Below, piece after piece: positions 46,558-56,294 of a stretch of DNA of 64,000 nucleotides. The notes beneath the pieces are model-generated. The model ran no database searches, had not been told where the DNA came from, and worked only from the letters and a program-made list of their open reading frames with translations. Position numbers and translations under genes: made by a program. The stretch comes from Haloferula luteola (lineage in GTDB: Bacteria; Verrucomicrobiota; Verrucomicrobiia; Verrucomicrobiales; Akkermansiaceae), in assembly GCF_014201715.1 (NCBI RefSeq), contig NZ_JACHFD010000001.1, positions 186,001-250,000 on the forward strand, given 5' to 3'. Every line of letters starts with the position of its first letter. The stretch's first letter is position 1.

Positions 46558-47367
46558 ATGCACGTTTCGCGCCTCGCCGCTCTCCTCGCTCTCACTTTGG
46601 CCGCCTGCGGCCCCACCGCTCCTGCTCCCGCCGCCGGTCAGTCTTCGTCGCTGGCGCCCGCCCACAAAGCGGCGATTGGCCGGAAAATCTGGCAGAACGA
46701 ATGCGGTGGCACGGTCGACGGTCTGACGTCTTGGAATGGTGGGGAGAACTTCCCCTCTCTCGGGATTGGTCATTTCATTTGGTATCCCGCCGGGGTTTCC
46801 GGGCCCTTTGATGAAAGCTGGCCCCGCTTTGCCGCCTATGCCGCCCAGCGAGGCACCCCGGTGCCACCGATCGGCCGCCAAGCGGATGCACCCTGGGCGA
46901 ACCGTGCGGCCTTTCAGGCAGCGTTCCGTCGTCCCGATCTGAACCAACTCCGCCAATGGCTGGCCGGTCATGTGGAATTGCAGACCGACTTCATCATCGC
47001 CCGATCCCGCGCCTCCCTGCCGAAGATTCTGCAAGCTGCCACCCCAGCCGACCGCCCGCGCATCGAACGCAACTATCAAAAGGTCGCGACCACCGCGAAC
47101 GGCCAGTATGCGCTCATCGACTACGTCAACTTCAAGGGCGAAGGCACTCACCCTGGCGAGCGCTATCAAGGCCAAGGTTGGGGACTGCTGCAGGTGTTAG
47201 CCGGCATGGCGGAGGTGCCTTCCGGGCAGCCTGCCGCCGCCGAATTTGCGGCCTCCGCCAAGCGGGTGTTGGGTCGCCGCATTGCCCAGGCTCCCGCCGA
47301 GCGTGGCGAGGGGCGCTGGAAGGCGGGTTGGTTCAACCGTTGCGATACTTACGCCCGCCCTCTCTGA
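46558..47367 (+). CDS. Lysozyme-like lipoprotein of unknown substrate
   Basis: This 269-residue lipoprotein has the lipobox LTLAAC (Cys near residue 17). The mature part opens IGRKIWQNECGGTVDGLTSW, then NGGENFPSLGIGHFIWYP. The Glu before CGG followed by a GxGHF strand resembles the catalytic Glu/beta-hairpin of lysozyme-fold enzymes. A later YALIDYVNFKGEGTHPGERY segment is also well structured. It could act on peptidoglycan; no experimentally known family is named here with confidence. The MscS gene follows 18 bp later, so they may be co-transcribed. Confidence 0.65.
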   Translation: MHVSRLAALLALTLAACGPTAPAPAAGQSSSLAPAHKAAIGRKIWQNECGGTVDGLTSWNGGENFPSLGIGHFIWYPAGVSGPFDESWPRFAAYAAQRGTPVPPIGRQADAPWANRAAFQAAFRRPDLNQLRQWLAGHVELQTDFIIARSRASLPKILQAATPADRPRIERNYQKVATTANGQYALIDYVNFKGEGTHPGERYQGQGWGLLQVLAGMAEVPSGQPAAAEFAASAKRVLGRRIAQAPAERGEGRWKAGWFNRCDTYARPL

Positions 47368-47385
47368 TTTCTGCGCTGCCTCGTC

Positions 47386-49077
47386 ATGCCCCGCCTTCGC
47401 CTTCGCTTCCTCGTCTGCTGCCTGACTCTCTCGCTGGGAGCCGTTCTGTCTTCGGTCGCTCAGGAGGCCCGGCAGGAAACTCAGGAGGAATCCGCCACCC
47501 GCCGCAATCTTTCGGCGATCGAAGCTCAGTTGCCGCTTCTGGAGCAGGAGCAGAAATCGATGGCGGCACGACGTGCCGATCTGGAGAAATCTCTCACCGA
47601 TGAGGAGAAGACCGAGATCGAGCGAGAAATCACCGAAAAGCGGGCCCGCATCCGCGAGATCCGCGCTAACATCCGATCGCTCGCCTCCGGTGTTCCGGAA
47701 GATTCCTGGGCCCGGGAGCCTTCCGCACCGCGCACCCTGAATGAGGAGTTTCAGGACGTTCTCAGCCCGATTCTTGAGCAGCTCCGCAGTGCCACCTCCG
47801 GCCCACGGGAGATTTCCGAATTGCGGGAAGACATCACCAACTGGGAAACCCGCCTGACCCTCGCCCAGCGCGCCCTGGAGCGCATGACCGGATATCCGCC
47901 AGACGAGCAGTTGGGCCCGGAAATGGCCACCCAACTCGAAGAGGTTCGCAAGCTTTGGGAAACACGCCGCACCGAAGCGAAGGGGGAACTCGAAGCTCTT
48001 CAGGCGAGGCTGGCTGAACGGGAAAACGACAATGAAGGTTTTGTCGAATCGCTGTCGCGAGGAGTGTCCGGCTTTTGGCGCGGCAAAGGCCTCAATCTTC
48101 TCCTTTCCATTCTCGCGTTTCTCGGGGTGTTTCTGATCGGTCGCCGGCTTCACGCGCTGCTCCGCCGCCACAGTCCCCTCCACAAACGCGAGAATGTCCC
48201 CGTCTATGCCCGACTTCTCGACCTTCTCGCCGGGCTTTTGATCGGGCTTTTCGCCACCTTTGCCTCGCTGTTGGTGCTCTACTTCCGCGGCGATTGGCTG
48301 CTGCTCTCGATTGCCACCATTGTGATCGCCGCCACGGTGATCGCCTCCCGCAATTCCATCCTGCCGTACGCCGAGCAAATCCGCACGATTCTCAATCTCG
48401 GCTCGGTCCGTGAAGGCGAACGGATCTTCATCGACGGCATCCCCTGGAAAGTCGAAACCCTCGGCTTCTACTGTGGATTCCGGAATCCGCAGCTTGGCGA
48501 TTTCGTGCTGCGTCTGCCGATCCGTGAAGTGATTGGGCTGCGCTCGCGGCCCCTCCAGCGTAAGGAGCCGTGGTTTCCCTGCTCCGAAGACGATTGGGTG
48601 CTGCTCTCCGATGGGGTGTTTGGCAAGATCCTGACCCTCACCCCGGAATGCGTCGTGCTCCTCCAGCTCGGCGGGAGCCGCCGACAATATGCCATCCCTG
48701 ATTTCCTCGCCCTGGCTCCGGAGAATCTCTCGAAGGGCTATCGCATCTCCACCTCCTTCGGCATCGATTACAATCACCAGGCCATCGCCACCACCGAAGT
48801 TCCGGAAATCCTCGTCCGTGGCATTCACCGCGCTTTGGTCGCCTCCGTGGAGCGGGAAAACGTGAAAAGTGTGAAGGTGGAATTCCGTTCCGCAGGTGCA
48901 TCCTCGCTCGACTATGCGATCCTCGCAGACTTCAGTGGCGAAGTTGCCCGCAGCCGCAATATCCTTGAGCGCGTGATCCAGCGCACCTGTGTCGAATTGT
49001 GCAACGAACACGGCTGGGGCATCCCCTTCACCCAAATCACGCTTCATCAGGCGACACCCCCGCCCAGCGAAGCCTAA
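47386..49077 (+). CDS. MscS-family mechanosensitive channel with coiled-coil N-terminus
   Basis: This 563-residue protein has a signal peptide (about 1-25). A long charged coiled coil at about 30-215 (IEREITEKRARIREIRANIR) is followed by membrane helices (about 235-255, 280-302, 303-325) and a cytoplasmic MscS beta domain. The pore-region equivalent is around ATVIASRNSILPYAEQIRTI. The beta domain includes VREGERIFIDGIPWKVETLG and the C-terminal DYAILADFSGEVARSRNI. It protects against hypo-osmotic shock or has a specialised role. Confidence 0.85.
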   Translation: MPRLRLRFLVCCLTLSLGAVLSSVAQEARQETQEESATRRNLSAIEAQLPLLEQEQKSMAARRADLEKSLTDEEKTEIEREITEKRARIREIRANIRSLASGVPEDSWAREPSAPRTLNEEFQDVLSPILEQLRSATSGPREISELREDITNWETRLTLAQRALERMTGYPPDEQLGPEMATQLEEVRKLWETRRTEAKGELEALQARLAERENDNEGFVESLSRGVSGFWRGKGLNLLLSILAFLGVFLIGRRLHALLRRHSPLHKRENVPVYARLLDLLAGLLIGLFATFASLLVLYFRGDWLLLSIATIVIAATVIASRNSILPYAEQIRTILNLGSVREGERIFIDGIPWKVETLGFYCGFRNPQLGDFVLRLPIREVIGLRSRPLQRKEPWFPCSEDDWVLLSDGVFGKILTLTPECVVLLQLGGSRRQYAIPDFLALAPENLSKGYRISTSFGIDYNHQAIATTEVPEILVRGIHRALVASVERENVKSVKVEFRSAGASSLDYAILADFSGEVARSRNILERVIQRTCVELCNEHGWGIPFTQITLHQATPPPSEA

Positions 49078-49080
49078 TTC

Positions 49081-49734
49081 ATGTTCCGCCATCACCCAGG
49101 ACTGCCATGGCCCCGGCTCCATCGTCACGAGCAGGTCGCCTGCCCGTTTTGCGATGCCCTGCAGCCTGCACCGCGGCTGCGTGAGGGTGAGGCCGCGCTG
49201 TGCGGACACTGCGGCGAGGAGCTTTACCGCAATCGTCCGCGATCCCTCTCGCGCTGCGTCGGCTTCTCTCTGGCGGCGATCTTTTTCATGGTGCTGGCGC
49301 ATGCCTTCCCCTTCCTCACCATGGAAGCCGCGGGCAATCGCACCCGCCTGGGTCTCTGGGAATCTGCTCGCGCCCTGTATCTCGATGGCGCCTTCCTGCT
49401 GTCGATCCTGACGGTGCTCTTCACCATCGTCGCACCGGCGGTGCTCGCCTGTGGATTGCTCTATGTCTGCGCCCCCCTGATGCGGGGCAAGGCGCTGCCC
49501 GGCACGGTGACCATTTCCCGCTGGATTCAACTTTCTGAACCGTGGTCGATGCTCGAAGTCTTTCTCCTCGGCTTCATCGTCTCCTTGCTGAAATTGGGCC
49601 ACCTCGCCGAAATTCATTTTGAAACCGGCCTGTGGGCGCTTTCCGCGGTCGTCTTCTGCTTGGCGGCAGCGCTCGGCGGCATCGACCGCCGGGAACTCTG
49701 GGATCGCATCGAAGTGGCCAAGCTGTCCTCATGA
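49081..49734 (+). CDS. PqiA-domain membrane protein, first half
   Basis: This 217-residue protein has an N-terminal zinc ribbon (CPFCDALQPAPR, then LCGHCGEEL) and four membrane helices (about 63-83, 98-118, 122-145, 165-200) of the PqiA family. E. coli PqiA is one protein with two such units; here they are two genes overlapping by ATGA. With PqiB and PqiC it should form an envelope-spanning lipid transport system. It starts 3 bp after the MscS gene. Confidence 0.88.
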   Translation: MFRHHPGLPWPRLHRHEQVACPFCDALQPAPRLREGEAALCGHCGEELYRNRPRSLSRCVGFSLAAIFFMVLAHAFPFLTMEAAGNRTRLGLWESARALYLDGAFLLSILTVLFTIVAPAVLACGLLYVCAPLMRGKALPGTVTISRWIQLSEPWSMLEVFLLGFIVSLLKLGHLAEIHFETGLWALSAVVFCLAAALGGIDRRELWDRIEVAKLSS

Positions 49735-50375
49735 ATCCCGGCGTTTCCAAAGGCTCCTTTGCCATCGACCAAGGTCTCGCCAGTTGCTCGTGCTGCGGCA
49801 AGCTCAGCCCGCAGGAAGTCGAGCATTGCCCGCGCTGTGGCAAACGTCTCCATCTGCGCAAACCCCAGAGCCTCGCCCGCACCCTTTCCCTGCTCGTCGC
49901 AGCCATCGCCTTCTACATCCCCGCCATGGCCCTGCCGGTCATGATCGTGGATGGCGTCGGCACCAGTTCGGCCGGTGGGTCCACCGGTGGATCGACGATC
50001 ATCGGCGGGGTCATCACTTTTTGGAAATCCGGCTCCTATCCGGTAGCGATTATCATCTTCACCGCCTCGGTGCTGATCCCCATCCTGAAGATCGTCTCCC
50101 TTTGCTGGCTCTGCCTGGCCGCCACCGGGCGCGCCGCGGGATCGCCCCACTCCCACGCCCTTGCCTATCACATCACCGAGCTGGTCGGCCGCTGGTCGAT
50201 GGTCGACGTTTTCGTCGTCGCCATCCTCGTCTGCCTTGTCCGCCTCGGCAATCTCATGACCATCACTCCGGGTCCGGCCGCCATTTCCTTTGCGACGGTC
50301 GTGATTCTGACCATGCTATCCGCCATGAGCTTCGACCCACGCTTGCTGTGGGATCACCAGCGCCGCACCGCATGA
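49731..50375 (+). CDS. PqiA-domain membrane protein, second half
   Basis: This 214-residue protein has the same plan as its upstream neighbour: zinc ribbon CSCCGKLSPQEVEHCPRCGK at about 17-36, then four membrane helices beginning TLSLLVAAIAFYIPAMALP. The start at 49731 overlaps the previous stop (ATGA). A long earlier in-frame extension is spurious because it runs inside that gene. It couples by ATGA to pqiB. Confidence 0.88.
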   Translation: MNPGVSKGSFAIDQGLASCSCCGKLSPQEVEHCPRCGKRLHLRKPQSLARTLSLLVAAIAFYIPAMALPVMIVDGVGTSSAGGSTGGSTIIGGVITFWKSGSYPVAIIIFTASVLIPILKIVSLCWLCLAATGRAAGSPHSHALAYHITELVGRWSMVDVFVVAILVCLVRLGNLMTITPGPAAISFATVVILTMLSAMSFDPRLLWDHQRRTA

Positions 50376-52036
50376 CCGACGTCCCACCATCCCCACCCAC
50401 CGAAGAATTCCGCGCCTCCGTTCGTCCCCGGCGTCGGATCAGCAGCGTGTGGGTCGTTCCCATCGTCGCCTTGGCCCTCGCAGGTTGGCTGCTGTGGAAA
50501 AACAATGTCGATCGCGGCCCCTTGGTCTCCGTTCAGTTCGAGACAGCGGAAGGGATCGCCTCGGGAAAAACCGAGCTGCGCTGCCGCTCGGTGCCCGTTG
50601 GAATGGTGGAAGTCGTGAGCCTCACCAAGCAGCTCAAGACGCAGGTGCAGATCCGCGTGAAACCTGCCTACAGCGATTTGCTCCGGGCCGACAGCCGCTT
50701 CTGGGTGGTGCGTCCCCGGGTCTCCACAAGTGCCGTTTCCGGTCTCGGCACCCTGATCACCGGAGCTTACATCGAGCTGGATCCCGGCACCGTGAAGAAG
50801 CATTCCGATGAATTCGTCGGCCTTGAGGAGCCACCAGTCACCAGTCTCACGGTCCCCGGTCTCCGCCTCACCCTCACAGCCAAGGAAGCCGGGTCGCTCT
50901 CGGTCGGCTCGCCGATCTACTACCTCGGATTCGAAGTGGGCAAAGTGGAACGACGCATCCTCGACGTGGAAACCGAGCGGGTCGAGTTCCGCGTACTGAT
51001 TCGCGAGAAGTATGCAGACCTGGTTCGCAAGGGCACTCGGTTCTGGAACAACAGTGGATTCGACGTCACCGCCGGTTCCGATGGTTTCAAATTCCGCACC
51101 CCCTCGGTTCAGGCTCTGGTGACTGGCGGTGCCACCTTTTCCACCCCATCTGAGCTCAAGGACAGCCCCGCGGCAGATGACGGCGACACCTTCACCCTTT
51201 ACGACGACCAGAACTCGGCGGAGGACGCCTACTACCTCGCCGACACCCGAGCCATCCTGCTCTTCGACACGTCGATCCGAGGCCTTCAACGAGGGGCCTC
51301 CATCGAGTTTCACGGGATTCCTATCGGTCGCGTCATCGATATTTCCTTCAAACTCGCGGAACCCGGCGACACCCGCATCCCCGTATTGATCGAACTCGAA
51401 TCGGAGGTGCTGCGCCGCACCCTGGAGCCCGATCTCACCGAGGGCCAAGATTTTGACCTGAGAATGGCAATCCAACGCGGCCTGCACGCCAAGCTCGCCT
51501 CCGCCTCGATCATCACCGGTGCCCTCTACATCTCCCTCGAGCTCGATCCCACCGAGATCCCCGAAACCATCGAAACGGTTCAAGGCTTGCCCGTGGTTCC
51601 CTCCACTCCGGGCGGCCTCGCAGAGATCCAAAACCGCCTCAATCGCATCCTCGCCAAAATCGAAGCTCTGCCGCTCGATGACACTCTCGCGAAATTCGGC
51701 CATGCTGCGGATGAAGCCACCGATACCGTCGCCGAGGCCCGAAAGACCCTCGCCACGATCGAGGAGACCGTCAATGAAGCGAAGACCCTCCTCGCCTCCG
51801 ACTCCACGCAGAACCTCACCGCCGAGATCAACAAGACCCTCGCGGAGCTCCAAACCTCAGTGAATTCGCTCGGCCCGAATGGCGCCCTGCAGGGAGACTT
51901 GCGCCGTGCCCTCGATGAAATCCGGGCGGCCGCTCGGTCCTTCGACAAACTTTCTAACACCGTGGATCAAAAGCCCAATTCGCTGCTCTTCGGCCGCGAA
52001 ACCCCAGGCGATCCCATTCCCCGCGCCCGCCGATGA
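50372..52036 (+). CDS. pqiB: PqiB-like protein with multiple MCE domains
   Basis: This 554-residue protein has one N-terminal membrane helix (about 26-46, VWVVPIVALALAGWLLW). Three MCE/MlaD domains follow at about 48-155, 160-265 and 285-400, each opening with a hydrophobic strand such as VSVQFETAEGIASGKTELRC. A long helical tail completes it (about 430-540, ETVNEAKTLLASDSTQNL). MCE rings form a tunnel that carries phospholipids between membranes. The true start is 50372, overlapping the PqiA stop. The tail probably forms a coiled needle as in E. coli PqiB. Confidence 0.92.
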   Translation: MTDVPPSPPTEEFRASVRPRRRISSVWVVPIVALALAGWLLWKNNVDRGPLVSVQFETAEGIASGKTELRCRSVPVGMVEVVSLTKQLKTQVQIRVKPAYSDLLRADSRFWVVRPRVSTSAVSGLGTLITGAYIELDPGTVKKHSDEFVGLEEPPVTSLTVPGLRLTLTAKEAGSLSVGSPIYYLGFEVGKVERRILDVETERVEFRVLIREKYADLVRKGTRFWNNSGFDVTAGSDGFKFRTPSVQALVTGGATFSTPSELKDSPAADDGDTFTLYDDQNSAEDAYYLADTRAILLFDTSIRGLQRGASIEFHGIPIGRVIDISFKLAEPGDTRIPVLIELESEVLRRTLEPDLTEGQDFDLRMAIQRGLHAKLASASIITGALYISLELDPTEIPETIETVQGLPVVPSTPGGLAEIQNRLNRILAKIEALPLDDTLAKFGHAADEATDTVAEARKTLATIEETVNEAKTLLASDSTQNLTAEINKTLAELQTSVNSLGPNGALQGDLRRALDEIRAAARSFDKLSNTVDQKPNSLLFGRETPGDPIPRARR

Positions 52037-52602
52037 ATGTCCTTTCCCGATGCCTTCTCAGTGCTGTGCTGAGTCTCCCCGCGCTCCTCCTTTCGCACTG
52101 CGCGGATGCCAATCACTACTACATCCTCACGGCAGAGGGTCCGGCTCCGAATGGGGGCGGTGTTGGCATCGGCGTCGGCCCGGTGACCATTCCCGCCTAC
52201 CTTGATCGCGACAACCTGGTCTTCCAACAGCAGGGCAACAGTCTGGCCGTAGCCGAGGCTCACCGCTGGGCCGGAGAACTCGATGAAAACATCGCCCAGG
52301 TCCTGGCCACGAATCTCGGCCGCCGCAAACATTCCGGCAATATCCGCTCCTATCCATGGGTCGACGACCACGGCTTGTCCTACCAGATCGTCGTCGACAT
52401 CCGCCAGCTCCACGGCAACGACGAGGGTGATGCCGTGCTCGACGCCGTGTGGCAGGTCTACTCCCTGCCCGACCGTCGCTTGGTCAGCTCACGGAACTGG
52501 TCCGGAGTCGAAGCCCTCGAATCCGATGGCTACAATGCCCTGGCAGCGGCCGAATCCCGACTGCTCGCCCGCCTCTCCGATCAGATTGCCAGTTCGCTCT
52601 AA
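52033..52602 (+). CDS. pqiC: PqiC-like (ABC-type transport auxiliary) lipoprotein
   Basis: This 189-residue lipoprotein has the lipobox LLLSHC (Cys near residue 23). The PqiC/YmbA domain contains YYILTAEGP, IGVGPVTIPAYLDRDNLVF and AVAEAHRWAGELDENIAQVL. It anchors the PqiB tunnel at the outer membrane. It begins inside the end of pqiB (ATGA overlap), completing the operon. Confidence 0.9.
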   Translation: MNVLSRCLLSAVLSLPALLLSHCADANHYYILTAEGPAPNGGGVGIGVGPVTIPAYLDRDNLVFQQQGNSLAVAEAHRWAGELDENIAQVLATNLGRRKHSGNIRSYPWVDDHGLSYQIVVDIRQLHGNDEGDAVLDAVWQVYSLPDRRLVSSRNWSGVEALESDGYNALAAAESRLLARLSDQIASSL

Positions 52603-52679
52603 GCGGCGTTCCCTGCGCTTATCCTGCTCCCCGCCCGAAAGGACTTGCTACGGTCGCCCCACCCCCGTAACTCCGCGCC

Positions 52680-53111
52680 ATGGCTCTCGAGACGACTCTC
52701 ATTCTCTTCAAACCCGACGCCGTGGCCAAAAACCTCGTCGGCACCGTGCTCTCCCGCTACGAACAGGCTGGCTTCAAGGTCCGCGGCCTCAAGATGATGA
52801 AGCTTAGCGATGAAATTCTCGCCGAGCACTACTCCCACATTGCCGACAAACCGTTCTTCCCGGACGTGCGCGGATTCATGCAGGAGACTCCCGTGATTGC
52901 CCTCGCCCTCGAAGGCGACGACGTGATCTCCAAAGTTCGCGATCTCCTCGGCCCGACCGACTCCAAAGCGGCGGCGGCTGGCACCATTCGCGGTGATTTC
53001 GGCGACAAGGAAGGCGATGCCAAAATGCGGAACGTCTGCCATGCTTCCGACAGCCCTGAGGCCGCCGAAGCCGAGCTCAAGCGCTTCTTTGGCGAAGGCG
53101 AAATCTTCTGA
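52680..53111 (+). CDS. ndk: Nucleoside diphosphate kinase
   Basis: This 143-residue enzyme transfers the gamma-phosphate between nucleoside triphosphates and diphosphates. It opens TLILFKPDAVAKNLVGTVL. The phosphohistidine sits in RNVCHASDSPEAAEAELKRF, and GTIRGDFG is present. Length and motifs are standard. It is 77 bp after pqiC and probably has its own promoter. Confidence 0.96.
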   Translation: MALETTLILFKPDAVAKNLVGTVLSRYEQAGFKVRGLKMMKLSDEILAEHYSHIADKPFFPDVRGFMQETPVIALALEGDDVISKVRDLLGPTDSKAAAAGTIRGDFGDKEGDAKMRNVCHASDSPEAAEAELKRFFGEGEIF

Positions 53112-53162
53112 TCCACGCCGCCTCGCTCGCTGGGACTCCTCCCGCGATTTTCTTTCCCACCA

Positions 53163-53193
53163 CGGCCGCTCCCTTTCCGGGCAGCGGCCGTTT
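53163..53193 (+). terminator. Hairpin after ndk
   Basis: CGGCCGCT (53163-53170) pairs with AGCGGCCG (53183-53190), followed by only TTT. It is a weak or imperfect terminator 51 bp after the ndk stop. Confidence 0.5.
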
Positions 53194-53349
53194 GGCATTT
53201 CTGAGCACCTCCCTAACTTGAATCCTCTTCCTCCCTCGATCGAGCGGAGACGAGGAGGGGCGCTTCTCCCTCGACAGCCCGACCGCATCTCCCTCCATTC
53301 ATGACGATTCCATGACAATCAGAATCCGGCATTCTGCTCCCATGCTGCC

Positions 53350-56292
53350 ATGAAACGCCTCGCCTTGCTTGCCTTGTTTCTCCTCCCGCTGCATGCGGAA
53401 GAAGCCCCCCTCGACGATCTCCTGCGGGATGCTCTCTATGCGGAAGAGGTGGCTCGCGATCTCGCGAAAGCTGCTGAGCAGTATCAGCAGGTTCTCAAGC
53501 GTATCGAAGCCCATCGCCCCATCGCCGCCAGTGCCCTGTTCCGCCTCGCGGAGATCCGTCGCGAACAGGGCGACAAGGAGACCGCCGCGGCCCTCTATCA
53601 GCAACTCCTCCGTGACTACTCCACCGCAGTCGCAGAAACCCAGCTTGCGCGCCAGCACTTGGTGGAACTGGGCGGCAAGCTCCCTGAAGGCGCCCCGGCG
53701 GAAGACCCCAACCTCGTCCACCTCCAGGAACTGCAGGCCCTCGCCCGCTCCAGCCCCGATCTCGTCCAACAGTCCCGGCATGCGGAAGAGGCCGCCACCC
53801 GGGGGGATCTCCCCTCGCTGCAGTTTCTCGAAGAGTGCGGCAATGCTGCGGACCCTGCTCGCCTGCTCTCCTTGGCCGCGAAAGCAGGACATCTCTCGAT
53901 CGTTCGTCACCTCCTCGAACAAGAACCCGCCCCGGATGCTCCCGCCAAGGACGCCGCGCTTTTTCGGGCCATCGAAGCGGGTTTCCCCGAACTGGCCACC
54001 CTGTTACTCGAGTCGGGAGCCAACCCCGATTTTGCCGATGCTCCCGCCTCCCTTTCAGGAGATCGCTCTCACCTCCAATCGACTCTCGACCTCGCCATCT
54101 CGCATCATCGAGTCGACCTCGCTACCTTGCTGCTCAAGCACGGCGCCGATCCCAATTTCATGGTGCCCGACCCGAATCATGGCGAGTCGGAAGCCCCCCT
54201 CCATCATGCCATTCGAGAAAGCGAATCCCTCGTCCACTTGCTGATCGACCATGGAGCGGATCCCAACTTGGCCACTTCCGTCAGTCACTTCACTCCCCTC
54301 CACGTGGCGAGTTATTGGAATCAAGAGCCCGACATCCTCCAGTTTCTCATCAAAAAGGGTGCGCAGCTGGAAGCGCTCACGGCCCCTCTTGCGGAAAGCG
54401 ACTCCGCGTCCCCCGGAGAGTCCCCAAAGTGGCCGATGACTCCGCTTCACATGGCCTTGGACCGCAAGCATGAGTCCCAAGCCCTGCTGCTCCTCGATGC
54501 CGGTGCCTCCGCCCAACACCCCGGCATTCTCCGCGCGGCAGTGCGGACCGGAAACCTGAAAATCATCACCCGGATCCTGGACGCCGGAGCCCGGGAGTCG
54601 ACCGAAGATGGCGATCTCCTTCGCCTCGTCGCCACCTCCCCCAGCAACCGGAACCGTTTACAGAAAAGTGATCTAGGGCCCGATGCCCTCGAGATCCTCA
54701 AGTTTCTGATTCAGCAAGGGTTCTCCCCGGCTGAGGAATGGCGGAAACAGGGGATGCCCGATGCGGCGGGCAATGCTCGGGTGGTCCTCGACGAAGCCTT
54801 CACTTTGCCCGAGCTCACCCGCCGATCCGCCATCACGTTTTTCTCCCGGCAATCTCAGCTCGTCCTCCCCCTGGCTTCGCCCGCCGAGTCCTCAATGCCT
54901 CCGCCCCTTCATCAACTGCTTCTCCATCCGGAGCTCATCTCGGCGTTTGAGGATGTCTTCGCTGGGAACAAGCTCGAATGGCGACGCTGGCGAAGCCCGA
55001 ATGAGGGTCCACTGGAGTCGCTTCTTTTCGACCTTGCCAGCGACCGAACACTACCCCCGCTGCAGTGGGGAGATGTCATCGAATTGCGCTCCACAGCGGA
55101 CCCTGCATCGACCTCTCCTGAGATGCGCGCTCCCGAGTTTCGATGGAATCTCAGGAAGCGCATCGACCTCCCCATCACCGCCGAAATCGCTGGCTCCAAC
55201 CGCAACTTCCAGCTCCGGGGGGATGTGCTGGTCTATGACCCCACGCGCGACGTTCTTCCCCATGGCGATCTCGCTCAAGTCGCCCCCATGCTCTGGAATC
55301 CATTCCCGGTAGCCTCCACTGCCAGGGTCGTCATCCGCCGGGAAGGCTGGGGTGACATTATCTGGACCTGGGGAGACCAAGGTTTCCATCTGCAGGCAGG
55401 AGATCACTTGCGGCTGGAAAACACACTGAGCCCGCAAGAGGCGGAACACCGGTTCAAAAAGAATCGTCAAAGCTACGTCCATCTTCTGTTTCCCGACACT
55501 CCGTGCGCGATTCATTCCTCCCTGTCCTACCGCTCGGACCAGGGATTCTCCCCTTTCACTCTTCCCACTCTGGCTTCGCTGATCGCCGAAGCCTATGCGA
55601 CCGCCTTTGACACTTCCGCCTATCCCCGTCCGTGGGAACAGGCCAACGTCCCCTATGCATGGAGCCTGCCTCATCCGGATTTCTCCTCGATCGTCATTCG
55701 AAGATTGAAAGACGATGAAACGGAGGAGGTTTTGCACGTCGATTGGGAAAAGGCGATCGCCGCCTGCACCCCTGAAACCACCGCTGATGATGTGCGCGAG
55801 GCCGACATCTCCCTTCAACCGGGCGACATCGTGGAGCTTTCCCTGAAGGACGATGACTCGCTGCCATGGAGGGGCTTCTCAGCGGCCACGGCTCGATTCT
55901 TCCATGGGGTCCTATCGGGGAGCGTTCAGATCTTTCCTCGGAACGAAAACCCGAGACTTCTTCGCCTCAACTGGCAGCCGGTCGAATGGAAGGAGACCGA
56001 AGTGGGATGGCTGCCACTTCTCCCCAAAGTCGGCTTCCCCACCTTCCGATATTTCGATCGCGTGCCAGCTCCCCACGGAAGCCTGGCCGAACAAGTCGGG
56101 GGCAGGCTCACTTCCATCGAGCGTGAAGGAGACAGCCAAGACGCACCCCTCTACAACTACTATATCAAAAGCGGTGACCGGCTGCTCACGGAGGCCCCAC
56201 TCAAGGCCACTCAAAAAGTCGTTCCGAATACCAGGCCCTCCGAACGAACTCCCCGCCCCCGAGTCGTCGTCCCGCCCACCCCCAATCGCTGA
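53350..56292 (+). CDS. Large exported ankyrin-repeat protein with TPR-like N-terminus and SLBB-like C-terminus
   Basis: This 980-residue protein has a signal peptide (about 1-16, ending PLHA). A TPR-like helical region spans about 25-110 (AAALYQQLLRDYSTAVAE). Ankyrin repeats at about 155-450 include HLLEQEPAPDAPAKDAALFR, TLLLKHGADPNFM and HLLIDHGADPNLATS. The long C-terminal half has repeated beta segments with GDVIELRS, QPGDIVELSL and YYIKSGDRLL, resembling the SLBB/ligand-binding parts of polysaccharide export proteins. The histidine kinase begins 2 bp after it, so it may be the sensor input for that system. The family is unassigned. Confidence 0.75.
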   Translation: MKRLALLALFLLPLHAEEAPLDDLLRDALYAEEVARDLAKAAEQYQQVLKRIEAHRPIAASALFRLAEIRREQGDKETAAALYQQLLRDYSTAVAETQLARQHLVELGGKLPEGAPAEDPNLVHLQELQALARSSPDLVQQSRHAEEAATRGDLPSLQFLEECGNAADPARLLSLAAKAGHLSIVRHLLEQEPAPDAPAKDAALFRAIEAGFPELATLLLESGANPDFADAPASLSGDRSHLQSTLDLAISHHRVDLATLLLKHGADPNFMVPDPNHGESEAPLHHAIRESESLVHLLIDHGADPNLATSVSHFTPLHVASYWNQEPDILQFLIKKGAQLEALTAPLAESDSASPGESPKWPMTPLHMALDRKHESQALLLLDAGASAQHPGILRAAVRTGNLKIITRILDAGARESTEDGDLLRLVATSPSNRNRLQKSDLGPDALEILKFLIQQGFSPAEEWRKQGMPDAAGNARVVLDEAFTLPELTRRSAITFFSRQSQLVLPLASPAESSMPPPLHQLLLHPELISAFEDVFAGNKLEWRRWRSPNEGPLESLLFDLASDRTLPPLQWGDVIELRSTADPASTSPEMRAPEFRWNLRKRIDLPITAEIAGSNRNFQLRGDVLVYDPTRDVLPHGDLAQVAPMLWNPFPVASTARVVIRREGWGDIIWTWGDQGFHLQAGDHLRLENTLSPQEAEHRFKKNRQSYVHLLFPDTPCAIHSSLSYRSDQGFSPFTLPTLASLIAEAYATAFDTSAYPRPWEQANVPYAWSLPHPDFSSIVIRRLKDDETEEVLHVDWEKAIAACTPETTADDVREADISLQPGDIVELSLKDDDSLPWRGFSAATARFFHGVLSGSVQIFPRNENPRLLRLNWQPVEWKETEVGWLPLLPKVGFPTFRYFDRVPAPHGSLAEQVGGRLTSIEREGDSQDAPLYNYYIKSGDRLLTEAPLKATQKVVPNTRPSERTPRPRVVVPPTPNR

Positions 56293-56294
56293 CC

